This document shows, in pieces, positions 1 to 6,543 of a DNA stretch of 12,371 nt. Numbering within the stretch: the stretch's first letter is position 1; every line of letters starts with the position of its first letter. This DNA comes from Candidatus Pelagibacter sp. (lineage in GTDB: Bacteria; Pseudomonadota; Alphaproteobacteria; Pelagibacterales; Pelagibacteraceae): assembly GCA_002692325.1 (NCBI GenBank), contig NZJU01000043.1, forward strand, positions 1-12,371, in the 5' to 3' direction. The position numbers and the translations under genes were made by a program. The notes beneath the pieces are model-generated. The model did no database searches. It saw only the letters and a list, made by a program, of their open reading frames with translations, and was not told the origin of the DNA.

Positions 1-550
1 CCTTGATTGGTAAGCCCATTATTGATTCCTTGTCACCTTTTATATATTCAAATAATTCCAAACCGTCTGCCTCGATTTGATAAACCCCGTAGGCCAACAA
101 AGTTGATGTTAATATTTTGTCAAGATATGACTTTAATGCGTTTTTCTCTAATTTCTTCATTTTTAGTTCTGACTGGTCTGTGTGATTCCAAACCATTGAA
201 CCATTTTTAACAAAACAAACAGAGCTTATTAAGTAATGTTTTTTCCCGCTGAGTTTCGTTAGTATTTCTAAAGCATCTTGTCTTGAGCGAGGTTTGTTAA
301 TTAATTCATTGTTAAGTGAAATCACACTATCGGCTCCCAAAACTAACTTATCCGCATAAGATTTACTTACTTTTGTTGCTTTTAATTCAGCTAAATTTTT
401 TGATATAACTAAAGGATCGGCACCTTCATTTATAAATGATTCTTTAGCCATGTCTTCGTCCACATGGGAGTGCACAACTTCAAAATTAATCTTATTATCT
501 TCTAAGATTTTTTTTCTTACCCCGCTCTTTGAAGCTAAAATAATATTCAT
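1..550 (-). CDS. maf: Maf-family nucleotide pyrophosphatase (3' end cut by window edge)
   Basis: Maf/YceF/YhdE proteins hydrolyse non-canonical or modified nucleoside triphosphates to monophosphates (house-cleaning) and were historically named septum formation inhibitors. Reading leftward from the ATG at 550, about 183 codons are open to the window edge. The N-terminus has the family signature MNIILASKSGVRKKIL (SxSxxR type). GADSV at residues 72-76 corresponds to the GADTVV motif with the catalytic Asp (D74). Further on come an NKP...A segment (85-93), LSGKKH (100-105) and a terminal GLPIK typical of the family C-terminus, so only a few residues should be missing. The start codon overlaps the stop of the upstream gene as ATGA (547-550), implying translational coupling. 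Family assignment is confident; the exact substrate cannot be told from sequence. Confidence 0.9.
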   Translation of the reverse strand, partial: MNIILASKSGVRKKILEDNKINFEVVHSHVDEDMAKESFINEGADPLVISKNLAELKATKVSKSYADKLVLGADSVISLNNELINKPRSRQDALEILTKLSGKKHYLISSVCFVKNGSMVWNHTDQSELKMKKLEKNALKSYLDKILTSTLLAYGVYQIEADGLELFEYIKGDKESIMGLPIK

Positions 551-1365
551 TTTTTTTTCGTAATTTCAAAAATTTTAATAATTGATGCCGCTGTTTCCTC
601 AACTGACTTTCTTGTAACATCGATTGTAGGCCAGCTATATTTTTTAAATAAAGCCTTCGAATCATCTACCTCTTTTCTAATAGTTTCTACATCAGCATAA
701 GATGGTATGTTATCTTTCATTAAAACCATTCTATTTCTTCTTATATCTGATAATCGATTTGGATCAGCAAATAATCCTATGATACATTTTTTAGAAGTAT
801 TATCTAAAATTTCCTTGGGAACATCTTGTTTCTGTACGAGTGGTATATTCATGGTTTTGTAACCCCGGTTGGCGAGATAAATAGATGTTGGTGTTTTGCT
901 TGTTCTACTTACTCCTAACAATATAATATCTGTATCGTTAAATTCTTCAGTTCTCTTTCCGTCATCATGTGACATTGTATATTGTATTGCTTCCATGCGC
1001 TTATAATAGTTTTCATCAAGAACATGCTGGGCGCTTGGTTTGTGAATCGCTTTTTTGTTTAGCAGCTTAGAAAAATTTAGTATTAGAGATCCTAAGATGC
1101 CAAAGCAGGGGGTATTTTGTTTCTCCGCCTCTAGATTGATATATTTAGCGAGTTTGGTTTCAACTATAGTGTATAAAATAACCGAATTTTTTGTTTTTTT
1201 ACATTCCTCTATTATTTTGTTAATTTGATGCTCTGTTCTTATAAATACAAACTCTTTTTTAATATAATCAAAATTTGAGAATTGAGATTTTATAGATAAA
1301 AAAATTCTATCTAGTGTCTCACCAGTTGAGTCAGATACTAGATATACATTGTATTTTTCGTTCAT
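547..1365 (-). CDS. ppsR: Pyruvate, phosphate dikinase regulatory protein (DUF299 kinase/phosphorylase)
   Basis: This is a DUF299 protein of 272 residues, the usual length. Family members are bifunctional cytoplasmic enzymes. They inactivate pyruvate phosphate dikinase or PEP synthase by ADP-dependent threonine phosphorylation and reactivate it by phosphate-dependent dephosphorylation, controlling the pyruvate/PEP node. The sequence shows an N-terminal VYLVSDSTGETLDRI block (residues 8-22), SAQHVLDENYYKRMEAIQYTMSHDDG around 111-136 and the P-loop-like GVSRTSKTP at 151-159, all hallmark motifs. It is divergent from hemE, and its stop overlaps the maf start by 4 bases. The homologue is known as RP001 in Rickettsia and marks one side of the alphaproteobacterial replication origin. 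Whether the target is PPDK or PEP synthase cannot be decided here. No Shine-Dalgarno sequence precedes the ATG at 1365. Confidence 0.93.
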   Translation of the reverse strand: MNEKYNVYLVSDSTGETLDRIFLSIKSQFSNFDYIKKEFVFIRTEHQINKIIEECKKTKNSVILYTIVETKLAKYINLEAEKQNTPCFGILGSLILNFSKLLNKKAIHKPSAQHVLDENYYKRMEAIQYTMSHDDGKRTEEFNDTDIILLGVSRTSKTPTSIYLANRGYKTMNIPLVQKQDVPKEILDNTSKKCIIGLFADPNRLSDIRRNRMVLMKDNIPSYADVETIRKEVDDSKALFKKYSWPTIDVTRKSVEETAASIIKIFEITKKK

Positions 1366-1440
1366 AATTTTGTTTATAAAATTTGAATAACTTGCTTTTA
1401 GTAACTAAGAATTATTCAAAGTTAATTATTTTAACACACT

Positions 1441-1456
1441 TTAACAACTTATTAAC
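1441..1456 (+). promoter_or_regulatory. CtrA-type site, TTAA-N7-TTAAC
   Basis: The sequence matches the alphaproteobacterial CtrA consensus TTAA-N7-TTAAC exactly, with half-sites at 1441-1444 and 1452-1456. A further TTAAC at 1431 and TTAA at 1422 extend the array at roughly one helical turn. The second half-site overlaps a DnaA-box-like TTATTAACA (1449-1457), recalling the overlapping CtrA and DnaA sites of the Caulobacter origin. TTAA is common in such AT-rich DNA, so binding is inference. Confidence 0.4.
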
Positions 1457-1607
1457 AAAGTGCTCTTAATTATTATTTTATACAATGAGATAAAGAAAAT
1501 GTTAATAAACAAAAAAATCTTTGTTTTTCACAGCTGTTTTTGAACCTAAATCTGAATAAAATGTTAAGAACTTTGTATAAATAGTTATTATATTTAATAA
1601 CATGTCC

Positions 1608-1643
1608 TATTAATAAATAATTAAATTAACATATATTATATAT
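1608..1643. other. Candidate DNA unwinding element
   Basis: These 36 bases directly before the hemE start contain only one G or C (a C at 1630) and include alternating TA runs. That makes them the easiest stretch to melt in the putative origin. They would also hold the hemE leader, so the composition may instead reflect promoter DNA. Confidence 0.3.
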
Positions 1644-2639
1644 ATGAATGAGATACTTAAATGTCTGTTAGAAAAAGATATCAATTGTGATCCTGTATGG
1701 TTCATGAGACAAGCAGGAAGATATTTGCCCGAATTTCAAGAGATAAGAAAAAAAAATAAAGATTTTATAAAACTTTGTTTCAATCCTGCACTCGTAAAAG
1801 AAATAACTCTTCAACCTTTAAAAAGATTTGATCTAGATGCAGCAATAATCTTCTCAGATATTTTACTTATTCCGTTTGCGCTTGGTCAAAACGTAGCCTT
1901 CAAAAAAAGTGGACCAACTTTATCAGCATTTAATAAAGAGCGTTTTTTTTCAACCAGTGTTAATATTTTCAAAAAATGTTTGGACCCAGTTTACCAATCT
2001 ATAAAACAAACTAGATATAGGCTCGATAAAAAAAAATCACTTATAGGTTTTGTCGGAGCCCCGTGGACTCTCATATATTATATGCTGAATATTAAAAGCA
2101 AAGGGACAGAGGTACTTAATAAAGAAAAAAAATTAATCAAAGAGGTCATCGAAAATTTAAATAAATTTATTTGTATTCATATAAAAAAACAATTTGAGTC
2201 GGGAGCCGACATAATCCAATTATTTGACTCATGGGCAGGTCTTTTGGAGGGATCAAATTTAAGCGAATTTTGCATTGATCCTAACAAAAAAATAATTTCT
2301 TTTTGTAAGAAAAATAATATACCAAATATTTGTTTCCCAAAAGGAATAGGAAAAAATTATAAAGAATTTACAAATCAGGTCAAATCTGACGGAATAAGCA
2401 TTGATTACAACCTTGACCCTGAATGGGCGGCAGATAATTTGAAAAACGTATGCATCCAGGGCGGCATGGACCCAAAAATTATCTTAAATCAAAACGAAAA
2501 AAAAATAATGGTTACCGTTGACAAATACTTGGAGGTGTTTAACAACTGTCCTTATATTTTTAATTTGGGACATGGTATACTTCCAAATACTAGACCAGAT
2601 TTAATAAGAAAAATTGTAGAAAGAGTGAAATCTAGATGA
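1644..2639 (+). CDS. hemE: Uroporphyrinogen decarboxylase
   Basis: HemE removes four acetate carboxyl groups from uroporphyrinogen III to give coproporphyrinogen III in haem biosynthesis, without a cofactor, in the cytoplasm. The 331-residue product is slightly shorter than typical bacterial HemE (about 340-355). Signature 1, PVWFMRQAGRYLPEF, is at residues 17-31 with the substrate-binding arginines. FSDIL at 70-74 carries the catalytic Asp (D72). GAPWTLIYYM is at 138-147 with the conserved Tyr, FDSWAG at 194-199 with the conserved Ser, and NLGHGILP at 307-314 with the conserved His (H310). All expected active-site positions are therefore present. The ATG at 1644 lacks a Shine-Dalgarno sequence, but the signature begins at the usual distance. 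The stop overlaps the hemH start by 4 bases (ATGA, 2636-2639). Confidence 0.96.
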   Translation: MNEILKCLLEKDINCDPVWFMRQAGRYLPEFQEIRKKNKDFIKLCFNPALVKEITLQPLKRFDLDAAIIFSDILLIPFALGQNVAFKKSGPTLSAFNKERFFSTSVNIFKKCLDPVYQSIKQTRYRLDKKKSLIGFVGAPWTLIYYMLNIKSKGTEVLNKEKKLIKEVIENLNKFICIHIKKQFESGADIIQLFDSWAGLLEGSNLSEFCIDPNKKIISFCKKNNIPNICFPKGIGKNYKEFTNQVKSDGISIDYNLDPEWAADNLKNVCIQGGMDPKIILNQNEKKIMVTVDKYLEVFNNCPYIFNLGHGILPNTRPDLIRKIVERVKSR

Positions 2640-3631
2640 CAAATAACGATCATCCAAAAGTTGAATACGGTAAAACAGGCGTATTAATAATAAACTTAGG
2701 GACCCCAGATTCTACAAGTTGGTGGGATATTAGAAAATATTTAAATGAATTTCTATCTGATCGGAGGGTAATAGAGGTAAACCCAATAATTTGGCAAATA
2801 ATACTAAAATTATTTATTTTAACTTTTAGGCCGTCCAAAACTGCACACGCTTATAAAAAAATTTGGCGAACGGAAACCAATGAGTCTCCTCTGCTATTTT
2901 TTACAAAAAATCAAACTAATAAATTAACTAAAAAGATTGGAAATAAAAAAACAATAGTGGATTTTGCAATGCGGTATGGAAACCCAAGCATTAGTTCAAG
3001 ATTGAGAGTGCTTAAAGAGAAGGGGTGCGAAAATATTATAGTCCTTCCGTTGTATCCGCAATATGCAGCTGCGACTACGGCAACAGTTTGCGACGAAGTT
3101 TATAGATCTTTGATGAAAATGAGGTGGCAACCGAGTCTTCAAATAATTCCACATTATGAAAGTGACCCTCTGTATGTGGATGCACTAACGAAAAGTATTG
3201 AAGATAAAATCAATGAAATAGACTGGGAACCAGATTTAATAATTTCTTCTTACCATGGAATTCCTAAATCATATTTTGACAAAGGCGATCCTTACCATTG
3301 TTATTGTCATAAAACTACAAGGCTGATTAAAGAAAAATTTGACAAAATAGAAATACAAACAACTTTCCAGTCAAGATTTGGACCTCAAGAATGGCTTACA
3401 CCATATACCGATAAAACTTTAGAAGCCCTACCAAAGAAAGGTATAAAAAATTTACTAGTAATATGCCCAGGGTTTGCATCTGACTGTGTCGAAACCTTAG
3501 AAGAGATTAATATTCAAGGAAGAGAAAGTTTTCTAGAACAAGGTGGAGTAAACTTTGATTTAATACCCTGTCTAAATGATCGAGACGAACATATAAAATT
3601 ATTTGAAAAATTAATTAGGAAATATCTTTAA
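2636..3631 (+). CDS. hemH: Ferrochelatase
   Basis: HemH inserts ferrous iron into protoporphyrin IX, the last step of haem synthesis, at the inner face of the membrane. The 331-residue protein matches the usual length of single-domain bacterial enzymes. Family motifs occur in order: GVLIINLGTPD (15-25), VLPLYPQYAAATTA (136-149), the metal-site SYHGIP with catalytic His207 (205-210), YCHKTT (223-228), FQSRFGPQEWLTPYT (244-258) and the second active-site motif SDCVETLEEI (282-291), where E286 is the expected catalytic Glu. The start is fixed by the 4-base overlap with hemE, and hemJ begins one base after the stop, so the three haem genes form an operon. Adjacent hemE and hemJ agree with the protoporphyrin-dependent haem route. 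Confidence 0.96.
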   Translation: MTNNDHPKVEYGKTGVLIINLGTPDSTSWWDIRKYLNEFLSDRRVIEVNPIIWQIILKLFILTFRPSKTAHAYKKIWRTETNESPLLFFTKNQTNKLTKKIGNKKTIVDFAMRYGNPSISSRLRVLKEKGCENIIVLPLYPQYAAATTATVCDEVYRSLMKMRWQPSLQIIPHYESDPLYVDALTKSIEDKINEIDWEPDLIISSYHGIPKSYFDKGDPYHCYCHKTTRLIKEKFDKIEIQTTFQSRFGPQEWLTPYTDKTLEALPKKGIKNLLVICPGFASDCVETLEEINIQGRESFLEQGGVNFDLIPCLNDRDEHIKLFEKLIRKYL

Positions 3632-3632
3632 A

Positions 3633-4064
3633 ATGAATTTATATTTACTATTTAAATCTATCCATTTGGTTGCCGTAATTTCTTGGATGGCAGGACTCTT
3701 ATATCTACCTAGAATATTTGTTTATCACTCCGAAGCAGATCACGTCTCACAAAAAACAATTTTTAAAATAATGGAGAGAAAGCTTTATAATTATATCATG
3801 ATGCCCGCCATGCTTACATCTTGGCTTTTAGGAATTCTTTTAATTTACAGTGTTGGTTTTACAGTTTTTTATGAACTATGGATGCAAATTAAGATCTTCG
3901 CGGTTATTATTTTGACCTATTACCATTTTACACTAGGCAAATATCTAAATGACTTTGCTATCGATAGTAATCAAAAAACATCTAAATTCTTTAGAATATA
4001 CAACGAAATACCAACAATCATACTAATTGTAGTAATATTTGTAACGATATTTAAGCCTTTATAA
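3633..4064 (+). CDS. hemJ: Protoporphyrinogen IX oxidase, HemJ type
   Basis: HemJ (UPF0093) is a small integral membrane haem protein that oxidises protoporphyrinogen IX to protoporphyrin IX, the substrate of the ferrochelatase encoded just upstream. The 143-residue protein has about four hydrophobic helices (roughly residues 5-30, 55-78, 82-104 and 122-141). The conserved N-terminal KSIHLVAVISWMAGLLYLPR block (8-27) contains the family's essential His (H11). QIKIFAVIILTYYH (85-98) and the FRIYNEIPT segment (120-128) are also family features. It starts one base after the hemH stop, with a weak AGGA about 12 bases upstream of the ATG, which suggests translational coupling. A window without hemG or hemY but with hemJ beside hemH is the common alphaproteobacterial arrangement. 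Confidence 0.93.
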   Translation: MNLYLLFKSIHLVAVISWMAGLLYLPRIFVYHSEADHVSQKTIFKIMERKLYNYIMMPAMLTSWLLGILLIYSVGFTVFYELWMQIKIFAVIILTYYHFTLGKYLNDFAIDSNQKTSKFFRIYNEIPTIILIVVIFVTIFKPL

Positions 4065-4071
4065 TTAAGGG

Positions 4072-4099
4072 TTGAAATTTTTGTTTAAAACATTATATT
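4072..4099 (+). promoter_or_regulatory. Possible rho promoter
   Basis: In the 66-base gap between hemJ and rho there is a TTGAAA (4072-4077) and a TATATT (4094-4099) separated by 16 bases, giving a short leader of about 25 bases before the rho ATG at 4131. It is a reasonable sigma-70-like match. In DNA this AT-rich a chance match is easy, and readthrough from the haem operon is also possible. Confidence 0.4.
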
Positions 4100-4130
4100 T
4101 ATATTACTTTCCTAAATATTAAAATCACAC

Positions 4131-5399
4131 ATGAAATTACAAGACTTAAAAAGAAAAAATCCAGCCGATCTGATTTCTGAAGCAGAAAAACTCGGAATTG
4201 AAAACCCGAGCACACTTCGAAAACAAGAAATTCTGTTTGCAATACTAAAGAAACTGGCTGATAAAAACGAGCAAATAACTGCGGAAGGTGTATTAGAAGT
4301 CCTTCAAGATGGTTTTGGATTTTTAAGAGCGATTGAGTCAAACTATCTGCCTGGCCCAGACGATATTTATGTTAGCCCAAGTCAAATTAGAAGATTTGGT
4401 TTAAGAACAGGTGATTCTGTTGAGGGTGAAATTAGGGCCCCAAAGGATGCGGAGAGATATTTTGCGTTATTAAAGGTGAATAATATTAATTTTGATAATC
4501 CTGAGAAAGTAAGAAATAAAATCGCTTTTGACAATCTAACCCCTCTTTATCCAAATGAAAGAATAAAACTTGAGATTGAGAGTAATAAAGTTGAAAAAAA
4601 ACCAGACAACACATCTCGATTAATAGACCTTGTAAGTCCGATAGGAAAGGGTCAAAGATCTTTAATTGTTTCACCACCTCGCGCTGGTAAAACAATAATT
4701 TTACAAAATATTGCGCAATCAATTACTGCAAACCATCCAGAAATTTATTTAATGGTTCTACTTATTGATGAGAGGCCTGAAGAAGTGACAGATATGCAGC
4801 GGTCTGTAAAGGGCGAAGTCGTTTCATCCACTTTTGACGAACCAGCTTCTAGACACGTAGCAGTAGCTGAAATGGTGATTGAAAAAGCGAAGAGACTCGT
4901 AGAACACAAAAAAGACGTGGTAATACTTCTTGACTCAATTACAAGATTGGGCAGAGCTTACAACGCTGTAGTTCCAAGTTCAGGTAAAGTTTTAACTGGT
5001 GGAGTAGATGCAAACGCATTACAAAGACCAAAGAGGTTTTTCGGAGCAGCTAGAAATGTTGAGCAGGGTGGATCTCTTACTATTATTTCTACAGCGCTTG
5101 TTGATACTGGAAGTAGAATGGATGAAGTTATATTCGAGGAATTCAAAGGCACTGGAAATTCAGAACTCATTCTTGATAGGAAGGTTGCTGATAAAAGAAT
5201 TTACCCTGCACTAGATATCACTAGATCAGGAACAAGAAGAGAGGAACTTTTATTTGAAAAAGATGACCTATCTAAAATGAATGTTTTAAGAAGAATAATT
5301 AGTCCCATGGGAACGATGGATGGTATTGAATTTTTAATTTCCAAACTTAAAGATACAAAAAATAACTCAGATTTTTTTAACTCTATGAACAAGTCTTAG
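4131..5399 (+). CDS. rho: Transcription termination factor Rho
   Basis: Rho is a hexameric RNA-dependent ATPase and translocase that ends transcription on untranslated RNA. The 422-residue protein is full length (E. coli has 419). It has an N-terminal helical Rho_N domain (about 1-47) and an RNA-binding cold-shock-like domain containing DGFGFLR (60-66) and [17 protein letters not shown] (79-95). The ATPase domain follows, with P-loop SPPRAGKT (181-188; the lysine before Ala in E. coli is Arg here), [11 protein letters not shown] (212-222), the Walker B region [16 protein letters not shown] (263-278) and the secondary RNA-binding Q-loop region [19 protein letters not shown] (287-305). Downstream of hemJ and in the same direction, it completes the origin-proximal block found in many alphaproteobacteria. 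Its stop lies one base from the stop of the convergent LON-domain gene. Confidence 0.98.
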   Translation: MKLQDLKRKNPADLISEAEKLGIENPSTLRKQEILFAILKKLADKNEQITAEGVLEVLQDGFGFLRAIESNYLPGPDDIYVSPSQIRRFGLRTGDSVEGEIRAPKDAERYFALLKVNNINFDNPEKVRNKIAFDNLTPLYPNERIKLEIESNKVEKKPDNTSRLIDLVSPIGKGQRSLIVSPPRAGKTIILQNIAQSITANHPEIYLMVLLIDERPEEVTDMQRSVKGEVVSSTFDEPASRHVAVAEMVIEKAKRLVEHKKDVVILLDSITRLGRAYNAVVPSSGKVLTGGVDANALQRPKRFFGAARNVEQGGSLTIISTALVDTGSRMDEVIFEEFKGTGNSELILDRKVADKRIYPALDITRSGTRREELLFEKDDLSKMNVLRRIISPMGTMDGIEFLISKLKDTKNNSDFFNSMNKS

Positions 5400-5400
5400 G

Positions 5401-6033
5401 TTATTGAAGAGAACCTTTAAATCCATCTTTTTCATGTAAATAAAACTCGATAATTTCCGATAAGGTGTTTGTTTTCTCAGAAAAATTTTTTGTTTCTAAT
5501 AATTTTTGTTTCTCCTCATTTGAAACTGGAGCGATCATTGCAATTGTATTAATCTGTTGATTAAGTTCGAGTTTATCAAACTCCTTCCAGTTTAGAATTA
5601 AACTATTTTTCTCAAAAAATACTTTAGTTTTCCTTTTTAAATCCTGAAGAATTTTAATTTCTGCAATTGCTGCATCTTTAACATTAAAATCATTCTTAAA
5701 TCTTTCATAATCTACTTCAAATTCCCTATATTTTTTTTTGTTATCAATTTCTTTAATTATATCAAACCTTGTCATTCCGACTAAATTAATCAAGACTCGA
5801 CCATCACCAGTTTCCAGAAAATCACTAATTTTACCAAGACAACCTACTTTGTAAATTTCATTAGTGCCTTTTCTAGACTGAACCATTCCCATTAACTTGT
5901 TATTGTCATATGCATCTTTTACTAAATCAAGATACCGTTGTTCAAATATATTTAAAGGTAGTTTCGTTTTAGGAAAGTAAATTACCCCACTTAAGGGAAA
6001 AATTGCGATTTTTTTTGGTAGTTTTTCTAACAT
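5401..6033 (-). CDS. LON N-terminal (substrate-binding) domain protein
   Basis: This 210-residue stand-alone protein has the LON substrate-binding, PUA-like domain without the ATPase or protease domains of Lon. Residues 9-34 match the family opening pattern: I-x-I-F-P-L-x-G-V-I-x-F-P, then LPLNIFEQRYLDLV (25-38). MGMVQ at 48-52, GCLGKI (64-69) and GDGRVLINLVGMTRF (76-90) follow the usual order. The C-terminal half (about 110-200) is predicted helical, charged and lysine-rich. Such proteins are common in Alphaproteobacteria, and their biochemical role is unclear; a role in protein quality control is only inferred. The ATG at 6033 lies at the expected distance from the domain, with no Shine-Dalgarno sequence, and may begin a leaderless transcript. 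Confidence 0.88.
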   Translation of the reverse strand: MLEKLPKKIAIFPLSGVIYFPKTKLPLNIFEQRYLDLVKDAYDNNKLMGMVQSRKGTNEIYKVGCLGKISDFLETGDGRVLINLVGMTRFDIIKEIDNKKKYREFEVDYERFKNDFNVKDAAIAEIKILQDLKRKTKVFFEKNSLILNWKEFDKLELNQQINTIAMIAPVSNEEKQKLLETKNFSEKTNTLSEIIEFYLHEKDGFKGSLQ

Positions 6034-6039
6034 ATGACC

Positions 6040-6069
6040 ATATTAAAAAGATTATTCATCAACTGTCAA
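6040..6069 (-). promoter_or_regulatory. Promoter of the LON-domain gene, possibly leaderless
   Basis: On the minus strand there is a perfect TTGACA -35 hexamer (6069-6064), an 18-base spacer and a TAATAT -10 hexamer (6045-6040). The ATG at 6033 is the seventh base after the -10 box, where transcription is expected to start, so the mRNA would have little or no leader. The TTGACA is the best -35 match I found in the window. Confidence 0.6.
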
Positions 6070-6079
6070 TTTATAATAC

Positions 6080-6108
6080 TTGCCTAATTATTTTTCAGTA
6101 AATATAAT
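6080..6108 (+). promoter_or_regulatory. Promoter of tRNA-Gly
   Basis: TTGCCT (6080-6085) and a perfect TATAAT (6103-6108) are separated by an optimal 17 bases. The mature tRNA begins at 6120, so the primary transcript would carry only a few extra 5' bases for RNase P to remove. The -35 box lies 10 bases from the -35 box of the divergent LON-domain promoter. Confidence 0.7.
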
Positions 6109-6119
6109 ATATAGGCTTT

Positions 6120-6194
6120 GCGGGCATAGCTCAGTGGTAGAGCGTCTCGTTGCCAACGAGAAGGTCGAGGGTTCAAGTCCCTTTGCCCGCTCCA
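6120..6194 (+). tRNA. tRNA-Gly (anticodon GCC), CCA encoded
   Basis: The sequence folds into a complete cloverleaf. The 7-base acceptor stem GCGGGCA/TGCCCGC (6120-6126 with 6184-6190) pairs perfectly. The D stem is GCTC/GAGC (6129-6132 with 6140-6143) and the anticodon stem TCTCG/CGAGA (6145-6149 with 6157-6161). The loop TTGCCAA holds anticodon GCC at 6152-6154. The T stem GAGGG/CCCTT (6167-6171 with 6179-6183) has a TTCAAGT loop. The discriminator base is T, usual for bacterial tRNA-Gly, and CCA is encoded at 6192-6194. It reads GGC and GGU codons. A coding gene begins only 7 bases later. Confidence 0.98.
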
Positions 6195-6201
6195 AAATTG
6201 T

Positions 6202-6543
6202 ATGACAGATCTTTCGAAAAAAAAATGCATCCCTTGTGAAGGTAATATCCCGGCCTTTAAAATTGATGAAATACAAAAATATTTAAAAAAAATTGATGGT
6301 TGGAAAGTTCTGAAAGATGTCAAAGAGAATTTTTATATTGAAAAAGATTTTAAGTTTAAAAACTTTATTAAAAGTCAAGAGTTTGTAAATATAGTTGGCA
6401 AAATTGCTGAGTCCGAGGGGCACCACCCTGATATTAGCTTTGGATATGGCTACGCTAGAATGAAAATTTCAACACATGCCATCAAAGGTCTTGCAGAAAG
6501 TGATTTTATTTTAGCCGCTAAAATCGATGACATTAATGTTTGA
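6202..6543 (+). CDS. phhB: Pterin-4a-carbinolamine dehydratase
   Basis: This enzyme dehydrates 4a-hydroxytetrahydropterin, recycling the pterin cofactor of aromatic amino acid hydroxylases; some homologues have been linked to other pterin metabolism. The 113-residue protein matches the family length. The diagnostic block is present: EGHHPDISF (72-80) with the paired histidines H74/H75 and D77, then a Tyr and the THAIKGLAESDFILAAKID segment (91-109) with the third conserved His (H92). The N-terminal CIPCEG (9-14) occurs in one class of these enzymes. The ATG lies 7 bases after the tRNA CCA end with no Shine-Dalgarno sequence and no room for its own promoter outside the tRNA gene, so it is probably co-transcribed with the tRNA. 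Its 3' end overlaps convergent purH by 11 bases. No phenylalanine hydroxylase gene is visible nearby, so the physiological partner is unknown. Confidence 0.92.
   Translation: MTDLSKKKCIPCEGNIPAFKIDEIQKYLKKIDGWKVLKDVKENFYIEKDFKFKNFIKSQEFVNIVGKIAESEGHHPDISFGYGYARMKISTHAIKGLAESDFILAAKIDDINV

Larger units (their letters stand above)
1366..1643. other. Putative chromosomal replication origin (oriC) between ppsR and hemE
   Basis: This 278-base non-coding gap separates divergent ppsR (RP001-type) and hemE. In Caulobacter and Rickettsia the origin lies at exactly this junction. The gap is extremely AT-rich. It holds three TTAAC words at 1431, 1441 and 1452, two TTATTAACA words in opposite orientation (1449-1457 and 1500-1508) and TTTTTCACA at 1524-1532, which are degenerate DnaA-box-like sequences. 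TTTATACAA at 1477-1485 has an inverted copy at 1573-1581. The 36 bases at 1608-1643 contain a single C and could serve as an unwinding element. No perfect TTATCCACA box was found, so the call rests on synteny plus degenerate motifs. The gap must also carry the ppsR and hemE promoters, which I could not place confidently. Confidence 0.6.

Noticed and set aside
7..210. Plus-strand open reading frame at the left edge
   Set aside because: It is antisense to maf, whose minus-strand translation carries clear family motifs.
1524..1532. TTTTTCACA as a separate DnaA box
   Set aside because: It has two mismatches to TTATCCACA in very AT-rich DNA; kept only as weak support inside the origin entry.
1573..1600. 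TTGTAT-N16-TAATAA as the hemE promoter
   Set aside because: Both hexamers are poor matches and several equal alternatives exist in the same AT-rich stretch.
4099..4341. Open reading frame antisense to the start of rho
   Set aside because: It overlaps conserved rho coding sequence and its leucine- and phenylalanine-rich product is typical of antisense translation.
5398..5416. Hairpin AGGTT-N9-AACCT at the rho / LON-domain convergent junction as a terminator
   Set aside because: The stem is only 5 pairs with a 9-base loop and no immediate T-run on either strand, so it is too weak to call.
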